Positions 1-9,703 of a stretch of DNA of 64,000 bases are shown in pieces (position 1 is the stretch's first letter; every line of letters starts with the position of its first letter). The notes beneath the pieces were generated by a model. It was not told the origin of the DNA. It saw only the letters and a list, made by a program, of their open reading frames with translations, and made no database searches. Source of the stretch: Gammaproteobacteria bacterium (GTDB lineage Bacteria > Pseudomonadota > Gammaproteobacteria > Steroidobacterales > Rariloculaceae); the NCBI GenBank assembly GCA_022825505.1, contig JAJDWR010000073.1, positions 178,390-242,389 of the forward strand, read 5' to 3'. The translations under genes and the position numbers were made by a program.

Positions 1-961
1 ATGGGCGCGACTCGATGCGGGTCATGCTGATGCCTCCCTGGGCGAGAGGGTCCAGCAGATTGTGGAGCACGCCCGCACCCGTCGTGCCGGCGGAGGAAAT
101 GAGCAACGACGTCTTGTCCTCGCCGCTTGGCGGAAAGAGCCTTGGGCCGATGACCAGGAACCGTGTCGTATTGTCGGCGTAGTCCTCGATATTGGGGATG
201 ACGATATTCAGCCCATACACCTCAGCCGCCACCTCCCCGGCAATGGCCGCCGTGCCGTCCTCGTCCCGGGCGCGGCGGGCGGCCGCCGCATTGCTCGAAA
301 CGGGAATCGCTTCCACGTCCGGCAACGACTGGGCGAGCCAGGCGCGGCACTGGGCCAGGGACTGCGGGTGCGAGCAGATGCGCTCGATCTTTCGGACATT
401 GTCCATCCTTCCCATCAGGTGCTGGCGAATCCTCAGTTCGACCTCGCCGCAGATCTTCAGCGGCGAACTCAGGAACATGTCCAGGGTATGGGTCACCGTA
501 CCCTCGGAGGAATTCTCCACCGGAACCACACCGAAATCGGCGGTTCCACCCTCCACTTCCCGGAATACTTCGTCGATGGTCGGCAGCGACAGGGCCCTCA
601 CGGAGTGTCCGAACTGCTTGAGCACCGCCGACTGGGTGAAGGTGCCCTCCGGACCCAGAAAGGCAACCTTCAGAGGCTCTTCCTGAGCCAGGCATGCCGA
701 CATGATCTCGCGGAACACGCGGACCATTTCCTCGTTTCCGAGCGGGCCTTCGTTGCGGCTGACCACATCGCGCAGGACATGGGCTTCGCGCTCCGGCCGA
801 TAGTATTCCGCCGAAGTTGAGAAGCCCTTGGCCTCACCGACCTTGCGCGCAACGGCCGCCCGTTCCGAGATCAGCGCCTGGATCCGGGCATCGATCTCGT
901 CGATCCGGCTGCGCAGCGCACCCAGCGCGGCGTCGCCGTCGGAAGTGGACTGGTCATTCAT
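1..961 (-). CDS. pheA: Bifunctional chorismate mutase / prephenate dehydratase (P-protein), 3' end cut by window
   Basis: Converts chorismate to prephenate and then phenylpyruvate for phenylalanine synthesis in the cytosol. About 320 residues are visible from ATG at 961 and the frame runs open to base 1, so the C-terminal ACT regulatory part is outside the window. The N-terminal chorismate mutase helix is seen (LRSRIDEIDARIQ, then VGEAKG and YYRPERE). The dehydratase domain begins KVAFLGPEGTFTQSA, with VPVENSSEGTV and a later CSHPQSLAQC motif. It lies 54 bases downstream of serA on the same strand, continuing the serC-serA-pheA order; in related genomes pheA follows serC directly, so serA is an insertion in the order. 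Family assignment is certain. Confidence 0.95.
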   Translation of the reverse strand, partial: MNDQSTSDGDAALGALRSRIDEIDARIQALISERAAVARKVGEAKGFSTSAEYYRPEREAHVLRDVVSRNEGPLGNEEMVRVFREIMSACLAQEEPLKVAFLGPEGTFTQSAVLKQFGHSVRALSLPTIDEVFREVEGGTADFGVVPVENSSEGTVTHTLDMFLSSPLKICGEVELRIRQHLMGRMDNVRKIERICSHPQSLAQCRAWLAQSLPDVEAIPVSSNAAAARRARDEDGTAAIAGEVAAEVYGLNIVIPNIEDYADNTTRFLVIGPRLFPPSGEDKTSLLISSAGTTGAGVLHNLLDPLAQGGISMTRIESRP

Positions 962-1015
962 GTTGCATCTCTGTCATCTGCGTTGAACGCGGATCAGGGC
1001 TGGATCCGGCGGATG

Positions 1016-2194
1016 CTAGTCCTCTACCAGCAACCGGGCGCAGAGTATGCCATCGATGGACTCGATGCGCTCCATTGTCGCCTTGCTCACGGGCTCGTCC
1101 ACGTCGATGAGGGTATAGGCCAGCTCGCCCCGCGAGACGTTCAGAAGATCGGCAATATTGATGCTCGCTTCCGCCAGCGCGATGGATATCTGCCCCACCA
1201 TGGCCGGCACATTGGCGTTGGCGATGGCCAGGCGGTGTGGGCGCCGCCTGGGCAGGAGTGCATCCGGAAAGTTGACGGACGCCCGAATCTCCCCATGCTC
1301 GAGATACAACTTGAGGTTTTCCGCCACCATGACGGCGCAGTTGGCTTCCGCCTCCGTCGTGGACGCACCCAGATGGGGCAGGCATACGACACGTGGCTGT
1401 CCCACGAGTGACGCGGTCGGAAAATCGGTGACATAGGCCCCGATGCGTCCCGCCCGGGTCAGTTCCAGCACGGCAGCGTCATCCACCACCCCCTGACGGG
1501 AAAAATTCAGCACGATGGCTCCCGGCGGGAGCAGCTCGAGACGCGCGCGATTCACCAGTGCCCGAGTTTCGCCGTTCAGCGGCACATGGGGACTGATCAC
1601 GTCTGCGCGCTCGAAGATTTCGTCAAGCTGGTTGGCTTGCTGGACTCCGGAAGAGAGTTGCCACGCACGGCGGACCGTCACCTTGGGATCGTAGCCCACC
1701 ACCTGCATGCCCAGGGCCAACCCCGCGTTGGCAACCTCCACCCCGATCGCGCCGAGGCCGATGACGCCCAGCGTTCGGCTCGGCAACTCGAATCCGGTGA
1801 ACTGCTTCTTGCCGGCCTCCACCGCCGAATTGATCTGCCGGTCGTCGCCGGAGAGGCCGCGCACGTAGTCCCTGGCGGCCGGCAGGTTACGGGCAACCAT
1901 GAGCAGCGAGCCCACCACCAGTTCCTTCACCGCGTTGGCGTTGGCTCCCGGGGCATTGAAAACCGGAATCCCGCGCAGGCTCAGGGAATCGACCGGGATA
2001 TTGTTCACCCCGGCGCCGGCACGGGCCACGGCGAACAGCGAATCCGGCAGCGCCAGGTCATGAAGATTGTGCGATCGCAGCATGATGGCATTCGGGCCGG
2101 ACACGTCCGGACCCACCTCGTATCGCTCCTCCGGCAGCCGGCGCAGCCCTTCTTCGGCAAGCTTGTTGAACGTCCGTACCCTGAATCTGTTCAT
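1016..2194 (-). CDS. serA: D-3-phosphoglycerate dehydrogenase
   Basis: First step of serine synthesis: NAD-dependent oxidation of 3-phosphoglycerate. 392 residues. The Rossmann motif GLGAIG is at about 146-151, the substrate/cofactor arginine in NFSRQG at about 233, and the catalytic histidine in PHLGAST at about 274. A C-terminal ACT domain (about 318-392) suggests serine feedback. The usual active-site Glu segment (DVFxxEP) reads TDFPT here, as in a subgroup of PGDH-like proteins, so kinetics may differ from E. coli SerA. ATG at 2194, 29 bases after serC, same strand; co-transcription is likely. Confidence 0.92.
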   Translation of the reverse strand: MNRFRVRTFNKLAEEGLRRLPEERYEVGPDVSGPNAIMLRSHNLHDLALPDSLFAVARAGAGVNNIPVDSLSLRGIPVFNAPGANANAVKELVVGSLLMVARNLPAARDYVRGLSGDDRQINSAVEAGKKQFTGFELPSRTLGVIGLGAIGVEVANAGLALGMQVVGYDPKVTVRRAWQLSSGVQQANQLDEIFERADVISPHVPLNGETRALVNRARLELLPPGAIVLNFSRQGVVDDAAVLELTRAGRIGAYVTDFPTASLVGQPRVVCLPHLGASTTEAEANCAVMVAENLKLYLEHGEIRASVNFPDALLPRRRPHRLAIANANVPAMVGQISIALAEASINIADLLNVSRGELAYTLIDVDEPVSKATMERIESIDGILCARLLVED

Positions 2195-2223
2195 TGCCCT
2201 TCCGTGCCCCTGTGCAATCGACC

Positions 2224-3306
2224 CTAGCCGTGCCGGGCTTCAAAGTCCGACATGAATGCGATCAGCGCGTCCACGCCCGCCTCGGGGAGGGCGTTGTAGA
2301 TGCTGGCCCTCATACCTCCCACCAGCCGGTGCCCTTTCAGGTTGGCCAGGCCCGCCCCGGCCGATTCCTTGAGGAATACGGCATCCAGATTCGTATCCGC
2401 CAGGGTGAACGGGACATTCATCCAGGATCTGCAGGCGGGATCCACGGGATTGTCGTAGAAATCGCTGCCGTCGATCGCCGCATAGAGCCGCGTCGCCTTG
2501 CGGCGGTTGCGTTCGGCCATGGCTGCGAGCCCGCCCTGCTCCCTGATCCATTCGAAGACCAGTCCTGACACGTACCACGAAAACGTCGGTGGGGTATTCG
2601 ACATGGAATCGGTATCTGACATGACCCGGTAGTTGACCACCGTGGGCGTTTCCGGCCGCGCCCGGCCGAGCAGATCGTCCCGCACGATCACGACGGTAAC
2701 GCCCGGCGGACCGATATTCTTCTGGGCGCCGGCGTAGATCACCCCGTAGCGGTTCACATCGACCGGGCGAGACAGCAGCGTCGATGACATGTCGGCCGCG
2801 ATCGGTGCTTCGGAAACGTCGGGAACCTCGTGGAACTCCACGCCGACCACGGTCTCGTTGGAGACCAGATGGAGGTAGCAGGCATCGTCCGACAACCGCC
2901 ATGTGCCCGGATCGGGTATACGCCTGAAGTTTCCGTCGCGGCCGCTCGCAGCTTCGTTGGCCCGCAGGTACCGCTGCGCCTCGCCAAAGGCCTTGACGCC
3001 CCAGTTCCCGGTAGTCACATAGTCCGCGGCATCGTCCGGACCCGCAAGGTTGAGCGGCAGAGCCGCAAACTGCATGGTGGCGCCGCCCTGCAGAAACAGC
3101 ACCCTGTAGTTGTCGGGAATATCGAGCAACTGGCGAAAGGTAGCCGTGGCGCGTTCGGCAAGCTCGACGAACTCCTTGCCGCGATGACTGACTTCCATCA
3201 CCGACATGCCGGTGGCGCGCCAGTTGAGCAATTCGTCCCGGGCCTGCTCCAGAACGCAGGTGGGCAACGTAGCCGGACCCGGGGAGAAGTTGTAGATGCG
3301 TTCCAT
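2224..3306 (-). CDS. serC: Phosphoserine aminotransferase
   Basis: PLP-dependent transfer of an amino group from glutamate to 3-phosphohydroxypyruvate, second step of serine synthesis, also used in pyridoxal phosphate synthesis. About 360 residues, the normal length. The N-terminus IYNFSPGPATLP is diagnostic and the PLP lysine is in the segment YAGAQKNIGPPG. ATG at 3306 is chosen because it gives the conserved MERIYNFSPGP start; a GTG nine bases upstream is possible. It sits between gyrA and serA on the same strand, the gyrA-serC order typical of gammaproteobacteria. Confidence 0.95.
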   Translation of the reverse strand: MERIYNFSPGPATLPTCVLEQARDELLNWRATGMSVMEVSHRGKEFVELAERATATFRQLLDIPDNYRVLFLQGGATMQFAALPLNLAGPDDAADYVTTGNWGVKAFGEAQRYLRANEAASGRDGNFRRIPDPGTWRLSDDACYLHLVSNETVVGVEFHEVPDVSEAPIAADMSSTLLSRPVDVNRYGVIYAGAQKNIGPPGVTVVIVRDDLLGRARPETPTVVNYRVMSDTDSMSNTPPTFSWYVSGLVFEWIREQGGLAAMAERNRRKATRLYAAIDGSDFYDNPVDPACRSWMNVPFTLADTNLDAVFLKESAGAGLANLKGHRLVGGMRASIYNALPEAGVDALIAFMSDFEARHG

Positions 3307-3335
3307 GACCTGCACTTACCCTGTGCAACCGTGCG

Positions 3336-5885
3336 TTATTCCGCCGGAAGTGACTCCTGCAGGCTCTCGATGCGCTCCATTCCCACCAGGCGGGCCCCTT
3401 CGTCCAGCCGGATCAGGCGTACGCCCTGTGCGATTCGGCCAAGCACGGAAATCTCCGACACCAGAGTGCGAACGAGCGTGCCGCTGGAACTGATGAACAT
3501 GATCTCGTCGTCCTCGCCCACCTGGAGCGCACCGACCGCGGGACCGTTGCGCTCCGTGGTCTGGATGGCGATGGTGCCCTGTCCGCCGCGCTTCTGAACC
3601 GGAAAGGCGTCGACAAGCGTACGCTTTCCATAGCCGTTCTCGGTGGCCACAAGCACGTCTTCCTGATCCGGGATGCAAAGGTCGATCACCGCGTCATCGG
3701 CATCCTTCAACCTCAGGCCCCGTACGCCGGCCGCCGTGCGCCCCATCGGACGAACGTCGGATTCCCGGAACCGGATGGCCTTTCCGGAGCGCGAGAACAG
3801 CATGATGTCCTTGTCTCCGTCCGTGATTCCCGCGCCGATCAGGTGGTCGTTCTCGCGAAGCCCGACGGCGATGATTCCCGGGGCGAGCGGCCGCGAAAAG
3901 GCGCTCAGAGGCGTCTTCTTGACCGTGCCCAGGCTGGTGGCGAAAAACACGTAACGGTCGTCCTCGAACTCGCTGATGGGCAGGACCGCGTTGATCCTCT
4001 CGTCCTTCTCCAGCGGCAGCAGGTTGACGATGGGCCGGCCCCGGGCGCCCGGGCTCGCCTGGGGAACCCGGTAGACCTTGAGCCAGTAGACCTTTCCGCG
4101 GCTGGAAAAACACAACAGCGTGTCATGGGAATTGGCGACGAACAACTGATCGACGAAATCCTCTTCCTTGACGCGGGTCGCCGCCCGGCCCCGTCCGCCC
4201 CGGCGCTGTGCCTGGTACGTCGTCAGGGGCTGCGCCTTGGCATAGCCGCCGTGGGAAAGCGTCACCACCAACTCTTCCTGGGGAATCAGGTCCTCGATGG
4301 TCAGGTCCGCGTAGTCCTCGACGATCTCCGTACGGCGTTCGTCCGCATATCGGTCCCTGATCTGGGACAACTCCTCACGCATCACCGCAAGCAATCGGTC
4401 CGGGTTGGACAGAATATCAATCAATTCATTAATTCTATCTACTATCTTTATGTATTCGTTACTGATTTTATCTTGTTCAAGCGCCGTCAAGCGGTGCAAT
4501 CGAAGATCGAGGATGGCCTGGGCCTGGGTCCGCGACAGGCGGTACCCGTCATCTTCCAGCCCGAATTGTTCGGTCTGGTCCTCGGGCCTTGTGGCGTCCG
4601 CGCCCGCGCGCTCCAGCAGCGCCACGACCTGCCCCGGCGGCCAGACGCGCCCCATCAAGCCTTCCCGCGCCTCGGCCGGCGAGGAGGACTCCCTGATCAG
4701 CGCGATCACCTTGTCGATGTTGGCCAGCGCCACCGTCTGGCCTTCCAGCACGTGAGCCCGTTCCCTGGCCTTGCGGAGCTGGTAGAGCGTGCGCCGCGTA
4801 ATGACTTCGCGGCGGTGGCGGAGAAACGCCTGGAGCAGGCTCTTGAGGTTCAACAGCCGCGGCTGGCCGTCCAGGAGGGCAACCATGTTGATGCCGAATA
4901 CGCTCTCGAGCTGCGTGTGCTTGAAGAGGTTGTTCAACACCACGTCGGTAATCTCGCCGCGTCTCAGCTCGATGACCACTCGCAAGCCGTCCTTGTCCGA
5001 CTCGTCGCGCAACTCGGTGATGCCTTCCAGGCGTTTTTCCCGAACCAGTTCGGCGATCTTTTCGATCAGCCGCGCCTTGTTGACCTGGTAGGGCAATTCG
5101 GAGATGACGATGGCTTCACGGCCCTTCGTGTCCAGCGGCTCGGTGTGGGTACGCGCGCGGATGTAGACCTTGCCGCGGCCGGTCTTGTAGGCATTGAATA
5201 CGCCCTGAACGCCATAAACCTGGCCGGCGGTGGGGAAATCCGGTCCCGGAACCAGTTCGATCAGCTCGGCGATCCCCAGTTCCGGATTGTCCAGCAGCGC
5301 CAGGCAGGCATCGACGATCTCGCCCAGGTTATGGGGCGGGATATTGGTGGCCATGCCGACGGCGATGCCCGAGGAGCCGTTGACCAGCAACTGCGGCAGT
5401 CGCGTCGGCAGGACGGACGGTTCGTGCTCGGTTTCGTCGTAGTTGGCGACGAAATCCACCGTCTCCATGTCGATGTCGGCCAACAGTTCCTGCGCGATCC
5501 GGGCCATGCGGACTTCGGTGTAGCGCATCGCCGCGGGGGCATCGCCGTCGACGGAGCCGAAATTGCCCTGCCCGTCCACCAGGATGTAACGCATGGAGAA
5601 CCCCTGGGCCATGCGCACGATGGTGTCGTAGACGGCGCTGTCGCCGTGAGGATGGTATTTTCCGATCACGTCGCCCACCAGGCGCGCCGATTTCTTGTAG
5701 GGCTTGTTGTACTCGTTGCCCAGTTCGCGCATGGCGTAAAGTACGCGCCGGTGTACGGGCTTGAGGCCGTCCCGGGCGTCGGGCAGCGCACGGCCCACGA
5801 TCACGCTCATGGCGTAATCCAGGTAGGACTGCCGCATCTCGTCTTCGAGATTGACAGGAAGGATCTCTTTCGCCGCCTCCACCAT
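3336..5885 (-). CDS. gyrA: DNA gyrase subunit A
   Basis: Breakage-reunion subunit of the type II topoisomerase that introduces negative supercoils. 849 residues from ATG 5885 (a GTG three codons upstream is the alternative). The catalytic tyrosine is in [10 protein letters not shown]. The quinolone region reads [15 protein letters not shown], keeping Ser and Asp at the usual resistance positions, so it looks quinolone-sensitive. The C-terminal wrapping domain starts with the GyrA box QRRGGRG. Bases 4412-4486 form a sharp AT-rich patch with rare codons (ATA, AGA, TTG, ATT) inside the otherwise GC-rich gene, although the encoded residues fit the family. Followed by serC on the same strand. Confidence 0.97.
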   Translation of the reverse strand: MVEAAKEILPVNLEDEMRQSYLDYAMSVIVGRALPDARDGLKPVHRRVLYAMRELGNEYNKPYKKSARLVGDVIGKYHPHGDSAVYDTIVRMAQGFSMRYILVDGQGNFGSVDGDAPAAMRYTEVRMARIAQELLADIDMETVDFVANYDETEHEPSVLPTRLPQLLVNGSSGIAVGMATNIPPHNLGEIVDACLALLDNPELGIAELIELVPGPDFPTAGQVYGVQGVFNAYKTGRGKVYIRARTHTEPLDTKGREAIVISELPYQVNKARLIEKIAELVREKRLEGITELRDESDKDGLRVVIELRRGEITDVVLNNLFKHTQLESVFGINMVALLDGQPRLLNLKSLLQAFLRHRREVITRRTLYQLRKARERAHVLEGQTVALANIDKVIALIRESSSPAEAREGLMGRVWPPGQVVALLERAGADATRPEDQTEQFGLEDDGYRLSRTQAQAILDLRLHRLTALEQDKISNEYIKIVDRINELIDILSNPDRLLAVMREELSQIRDRYADERRTEIVEDYADLTIEDLIPQEELVVTLSHGGYAKAQPLTTYQAQRRGGRGRAATRVKEEDFVDQLFVANSHDTLLCFSSRGKVYWLKVYRVPQASPGARGRPIVNLLPLEKDERINAVLPISEFEDDRYVFFATSLGTVKKTPLSAFSRPLAPGIIAVGLRENDHLIGAGITDGDKDIMLFSRSGKAIRFRESDVRPMGRTAAGVRGLRLKDADDAVIDLCIPDQEDVLVATENGYGKRTLVDAFPVQKRGGQGTIAIQTTERNGPAVGALQVGEDDEIMFISSSGTLVRTLVSEISVLGRIAQGVRLIRLDEGARLVGMERIESLQESLPAE

Positions 5886-6052
5886 AGAATCCACTACCGT
5901 CTCGCGGTTCCCGCGACGGGCTCAGTTTTCTCCGGAAAAACCCCTGTCAATGCAGGCAAAGCGAGTCACCGCAGTATCTGTGCGACCTGCGGTTCAGGCT
6001 GCCGAAATGCACTTGAAGAAACCGTAATCCAAGCGTTCAGGATGACCGTGTA

Positions 6053-6061
6053 ATTCTACCA
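6053..6061 (-). promoter_or_regulatory. Probable extended -10 promoter for gyrA
   Basis: On the minus strand the sequence reads TGGTAGAAT, an extended -10 (TGn) with a TAGAAT hexamer, about 170 bases upstream of the gyrA ATG. No strong -35 is visible. The 5886-6202 gap between gyrA and the divergent deaminase gene contains nothing else recognised. Confidence 0.45.
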
Positions 6062-6202
6062 CAAGCGGGGGCCTGGCCCGCGGCCGCGCCAGGAGCCTGC
6101 GCGGCTGGAATTCACCGCTGCAAATCCACTTTTGCGAATTCCTGCGGCGCAGACTGCAGGCCCGCTATACTTCGCGCCTGTACCCGACTCCGCCATGGTG
6201 CG

Positions 6203-7531
6203 ATGCCTGCCGTGAGCCAACCCATCGACGCGCTGATCTGCCCCCGCTGGACCATCGCAGTGGAACCCGACGTCACTGCTGAGGAAGCGCTTTGCGTTGC
6301 GATCCGGGACGGCAGGATCCTCGAGTTGCTCCCGCGGGAGCAGGCACTGGAGAGCTACGCTCCCGCGGAGGTCCACGAGCGGCCGGACCACGTGCTGATG
6401 CCGGGGCTGGTGAACGCCCACACCCACGCGGCCATGTCGCTGATGCGCGGGTTTGCCGACGACCTGCCCCTGCAGGCGTGGCTCCGGGAAAAGGTCTGGC
6501 CCACCGAAATGAGGTTCGTGACTCCGGAATACGTGACCGATGGGGTGCGATTGGCTGTTGCCGAGATGCTGCGCGGAGGAATCACCTGCTTTGCCGACAT
6601 GTACTACTACCCGCTGTCGGCGGCCCGGGTTGCCGCAGAATCCGGCATGCGGCTGGTGGCGGGCATGATCGCCGTGGAATTTCCCACGGCATGGGCGGCG
6701 GACGCGGGCGAGTACATTCGCAAGGGCCTGGCGGTTCATGACGCCGTTCGCTCCGAGCCGCTGGTGAGCACGATGTTCGCGCCGCACGCACCCTACACCG
6801 TCAGTGACGAAACTCTCACACGCATTCGCCAGCTTGCCGACCAGCTCAACGTTCCGGTCCAGATGCATGTTCACGAAACCGCCGCCGAGATTGACGACGC
6901 TGTGTCGGAGACCGGGAAGCGGCCCATTCGGCGACTGGACGATCTTGGGCTGATCAATCCGGGCCTGATGGCCGTGCACGCAACCCAGCTCACCGCCGGG
7001 GAAATCGCGCTCCTGGCCCGTAACGGGTGCAGCGTGATCCATTGCCCGCGGTCCAACCTCAAGCTGGCCAGTGGCGCCTGCCCCGTGGCCGATCTGGCGG
7101 CGGCGGGCGTGAACGTCGCGCTGGGAACCGATGGGGCCGCCAGCAACAACCGGCTGGATCTCTGGGCTGAAATGGATACTGCGGCACTGTTCGGCAAGCT
7201 CGTCGCCGACGACGCCTCGGCCCTGCCCGCGCCCGAGTTGCTGAGGATGGCCACCATCAACGGCGCGCGGGCGCTGGGCCTTGAAGACACCATAGGCTCA
7301 ATCGAGCCCGGCAAGGGCGCGGACATGATCTGCGTGCGTCTGGATGAGTTGGAGACTCGCCCGGTACACGACCCTGTCTCCCAGTTGGTCTACGCCGCCG
7401 GACGGGAACACGTCACCGATGTCTGGGTCGCCGGGGAACACCTCCTGAACGATGGCGCGCCGACACGCCTGGAGACGGCTGCCATCGCCGACAGCGCGGA
7501 CCGTTGGGCGCACAGGATGCACGCATCGTGA
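6203..7531 (+). CDS. 5'-methylthioadenosine / S-adenosylhomocysteine deaminase (TRZ/ATZ amidohydrolase)
   Basis: Metal-dependent amidohydrolase, 442 residues. Metal ligands are visible: HTHAAM near the N-terminus, HVHETAAEI, AVHATQL, and the late Asp in LGTDGAASNN; SNLKLASG is the usual substrate-loop motif of the MTA/SAH deaminase group. The following order ubiG-mupP-yciK matches the Pseudomonas arrangement in which this gene is an MTA deaminase, so that substrate is the best inference. In that arrangement mtnA lies between gyrA and this gene; here the 317-base gap contains no such gene. The stop overlaps the ubiG start (GTGA). Confidence 0.85.
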   Translation: MPAVSQPIDALICPRWTIAVEPDVTAEEALCVAIRDGRILELLPREQALESYAPAEVHERPDHVLMPGLVNAHTHAAMSLMRGFADDLPLQAWLREKVWPTEMRFVTPEYVTDGVRLAVAEMLRGGITCFADMYYYPLSAARVAAESGMRLVAGMIAVEFPTAWAADAGEYIRKGLAVHDAVRSEPLVSTMFAPHAPYTVSDETLTRIRQLADQLNVPVQMHVHETAAEIDDAVSETGKRPIRRLDDLGLINPGLMAVHATQLTAGEIALLARNGCSVIHCPRSNLKLASGACPVADLAAAGVNVALGTDGAASNNRLDLWAEMDTAALFGKLVADDASALPAPELLRMATINGARALGLEDTIGSIEPGKGADMICVRLDELETRPVHDPVSQLVYAAGREHVTDVWVAGEHLLNDGAPTRLETAAIADSADRWAHRMHAS

Positions 7532-8244
7532 ACCCGACGCCCCCCAACGCGGATCCCCGGGAACTGGCCAAGTTCGAAGCGCTGGCCGACCGCTGGTGGA
7601 ACCCGGAGGGTCCGATGAAGGCACTGCACCGGATCAACCCCCTTCGCCTGGACTACATCGATGCGCGTGCTCCCCTGAAGGGTGCGCGCGTGCTGGATGT
7701 GGGCTGCGGCGCAGGACTCCTGAGCGAGGGAATGGCCCGGCGCGGCGCGCAGGTCCTGGGCATCGACCTCGCCCAGGCCAGCCTGGACGTGGCCGCCAGT
7801 CATGCCCGGGACAACGGTGTCCAGGTGGAATACCGATGCCTGGGCGCAGAGCAACTGGCTGCAAAACAGCCCGGAGCCTTCGACATCGTGACCTGCCTGG
7901 AAATGCTGGAGCATGTTCCGGACCCCGCGCAAGTCGTCGCAGCCTGCGCCCGCGCCGTACAACCGGGCGGAACGGTGTTCTTTTCCACCATCAATCGCAA
8001 CCTGAAGAGCTTTCTCCTGGCCATCGTCGGCGCCGAGCACGTCCTCGGGATGCTGCCGAGAGGCACCCACGAATACGAAAGGCTCATACGGCCGTCGGAA
8101 TTGGCCACCTGGTGCAGGGAGGGCGGCCTGCAGGTGGCGGATCTCACCGGCCTGCACTACAACCCCCTGACCCGAACCTTCTGGCTGGGAGGCAACGTCG
8201 ATGTCAACTACTTTGCCGAGACCCAGCGCGGTATCGCGACGTGA
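7528..8244 (+). CDS. ubiG: Ubiquinone biosynthesis O-methyltransferase
   Basis: SAM-dependent methylation of hydroxyl groups in ubiquinone synthesis. 238 residues from GTG 7528, which overlaps the upstream stop; a start 24 bases further up is possible but unnatural. SAM motif I is VLDVGCGAGLLSEGMA, with the family motifs FEALADRWWNPEG at the N-terminus, EMLEHVPDP and FFSTINRN. Typical UbiG length. Middle of a four-gene run with overlapping stop/start codons, so translation is probably coupled. Confidence 0.94.
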   Translation: MNPTPPNADPRELAKFEALADRWWNPEGPMKALHRINPLRLDYIDARAPLKGARVLDVGCGAGLLSEGMARRGAQVLGIDLAQASLDVAASHARDNGVQVEYRCLGAEQLAAKQPGAFDIVTCLEMLEHVPDPAQVVAACARAVQPGGTVFFSTINRNLKSFLLAIVGAEHVLGMLPRGTHEYERLIRPSELATWCREGGLQVADLTGLHYNPLTRTFWLGGNVDVNYFAETQRGIAT

Positions 8245-8903
8245 GCATCGAAGCCATCCTCGTGGACCTCGACGGCACGCTGGTCGACACGGCGCCGGAT
8301 CTCGTCGCCGTCCTGAACAAGCTCCTTACGGACCGCGGTCGCCCGCCGGTACCCTACGCCATCGCCCGCAACGAGGTCTCCAACGGAGCCCTGGGACTTC
8401 TGCGGTTGGGATTTCCACAGCGGAGCAGCGACGCCGAGCTTGAGCCGCTGCGCTTGGAATTCCTTGAAGTCTATACACGTGACGTGTGCATAAATTCACA
8501 ACTATTTAAAGGGTTAGATTCTATTCTTTCACAACTACATGAATTTGCGACTCCTTGGGGTATCGTCACGAACAAGCCCCATTCCATGACCGTCCCCCTG
8601 CTCAAGGAACTCGATCTGCCCAATCCACCGGGCTGCGTGGTCAGCGGCGACCGGCTGCCGCAGCGCAAACCCCACCCTGCCCCACTGCGTCTCGGCGCCG
8701 ACGAACTTGGCATCGACACAGAACGCTGCGTCTACGTCGGCGACGCCCGGCGCGACATCGACGCCGGACGTGCGGCGGGCATGAGGACCATCGCCGCCGC
8801 CTACGGCTACATTCGCGCCGGCGACGACCCGGCGCACTGGGGCGCCTCGGCGCTCATCCGGCGTCCAGAAGAATTGCTGGACGCGGTAAACGGCCTGAAA
8901 TGA
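8241..8903 (+). CDS. mupP: HAD phosphatase, MupP / phosphoglycolate phosphatase type
   Basis: HAD-superfamily phosphatase of about 220 residues. Motif I is DLDGTLVDTAPDLV (nucleophile first Asp), motif II is the Thr in GIVTNKP, motif III the Lys in PQRKPHP, motif IV VYVGDARRDI. Position after ubiG and before yciK matches Pseudomonas mupP, whose product removes phosphate from MurNAc-6-P in peptidoglycan recycling; phosphoglycolate phosphatase (Gph) is the alternative. GTG start overlaps the ubiG stop. Bases about 8468-8562 are an AT-rich rare-codon patch (ATA, TTA, CTA, TCA codons) in the cap domain, unlike the flanking sequence. Confidence 0.8.
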   Translation: MSIEAILVDLDGTLVDTAPDLVAVLNKLLTDRGRPPVPYAIARNEVSNGALGLLRLGFPQRSSDAELEPLRLEFLEVYTRDVCINSQLFKGLDSILSQLHEFATPWGIVTNKPHSMTVPLLKELDLPNPPGCVVSGDRLPQRKPHPAPLRLGADELGIDTERCVYVGDARRDIDAGRAAGMRTIAAAYGYIRAGDDPAHWGASALIRRPEELLDAVNGLK

Positions 8904-9655
8904 GCAGCCCCATCTCACTGCGCGCCTACAAGCCCCGCAAGGACCTGCTGGAAGGCCGCGTGATTCTCGTCACGGGGGCCAACCGGGGAATCGGCCGGGC
9001 GGTGGCGCGAGACCTGACGGTCCACGGAGCGACAGTTATTCTGCACGGACGGGACGCCGCTGCCCTGGATGCGCTTTACCAGGAACTAAGCCCGCTTGGA
9101 CCCGAACCGGCAGTAGCTCCCCTCGATCTGGCAACTGCTCAGGGAGATTCCTACCAACACCTGACCGAAAGGATCGCGGCGCGGTACCGCAAACTTGATG
9201 GACTGCTTCACAATGCCGGAATCCTCGGCGACCGCAGCCCCATCGAACACTACGATGTAGGCTTGTGGCAAACCGTGATGCACGTCAACCTCAATGCGCC
9301 CTTCATCCTGACCCGCTGTCTGATTCCACTGCTCCAACGCGCCTCTGACGCTTCCGTCGTATTCACGACGAGCGGCGTCGGCAACCGGGGGCGTGCTTAC
9401 TGGGGTGCATATAGCTGTTCAAAGTTTGCTACGGAAGGGCTGACGCAGGTAATGGCGGATGAGATGGAGAACACAAACATACGAGTCAACGCCATAAACC
9501 CCGGCGCGACTCGAACGGCCATGCGTAGCGCCGCATTCCCCGCCGAAGACCCACAGACGCTGACGCGGCCGGAAGAGCTCACCCGCGCGTATCTCTGGCT
9601 GTTAGGCCCGGATAGCCGCGGGATCACCGGGCGCCGAGTAGACGCGCAAGCGTAG
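8900..9655 (+). CDS. yciK: SDR-family oxidoreductase, YciK-like
   Basis: Short-chain dehydrogenase, 251 residues. Cofactor motif TGANRGIGRAV, NAG motif HNAGILG, catalytic Ser in TTSGVG and the YxxxK pair in YSCSKFA. The N-terminus (YKPRKDLLEGRVILVTGA) and the neighbourhood match YciK, whose physiological substrate is not established. The ATGA overlap with mupP makes it the last gene of this operon; a long stem-loop follows at 9670-9703. Confidence 0.87.
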   Translation: MSSPISLRAYKPRKDLLEGRVILVTGANRGIGRAVARDLTVHGATVILHGRDAAALDALYQELSPLGPEPAVAPLDLATAQGDSYQHLTERIAARYRKLDGLLHNAGILGDRSPIEHYDVGLWQTVMHVNLNAPFILTRCLIPLLQRASDASVVFTTSGVGNRGRAYWGAYSCSKFATEGLTQVMADEMENTNIRVNAINPGATRTAMRSAAFPAEDPQTLTRPEELTRAYLWLLGPDSRGITGRRVDAQA

Positions 9656-9669
9656 GTGAGAATTGCCGT

Positions 9670-9703
9670 CGAGGCGGCAATGCAAGCCGTTCAGGCCGCC
9701 TCG
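9670..9703. other. Stem-loop after yciK, overlapping the 3' end of higA
   Basis: CGAGGCGGC (9670-9678) pairs exactly with GCCGCCTCG (9695-9703) around a 16-base loop. There is no T-tract, so it is not a standard intrinsic terminator; it may still limit read-through between two convergent genes. Confidence 0.4.

Noticed and set aside
3843..6053. Plus-strand ORF of 736 codons opposite gyrA
   Set aside because: It is the antisense of a certain gene in GC-rich DNA where stops are rare; no family motifs.
5886..6202. Search for mtnA between gyrA and the MTA deaminase, as in Pseudomonas
   Set aside because: The gap is too short for the gene and contains no matching fragment.
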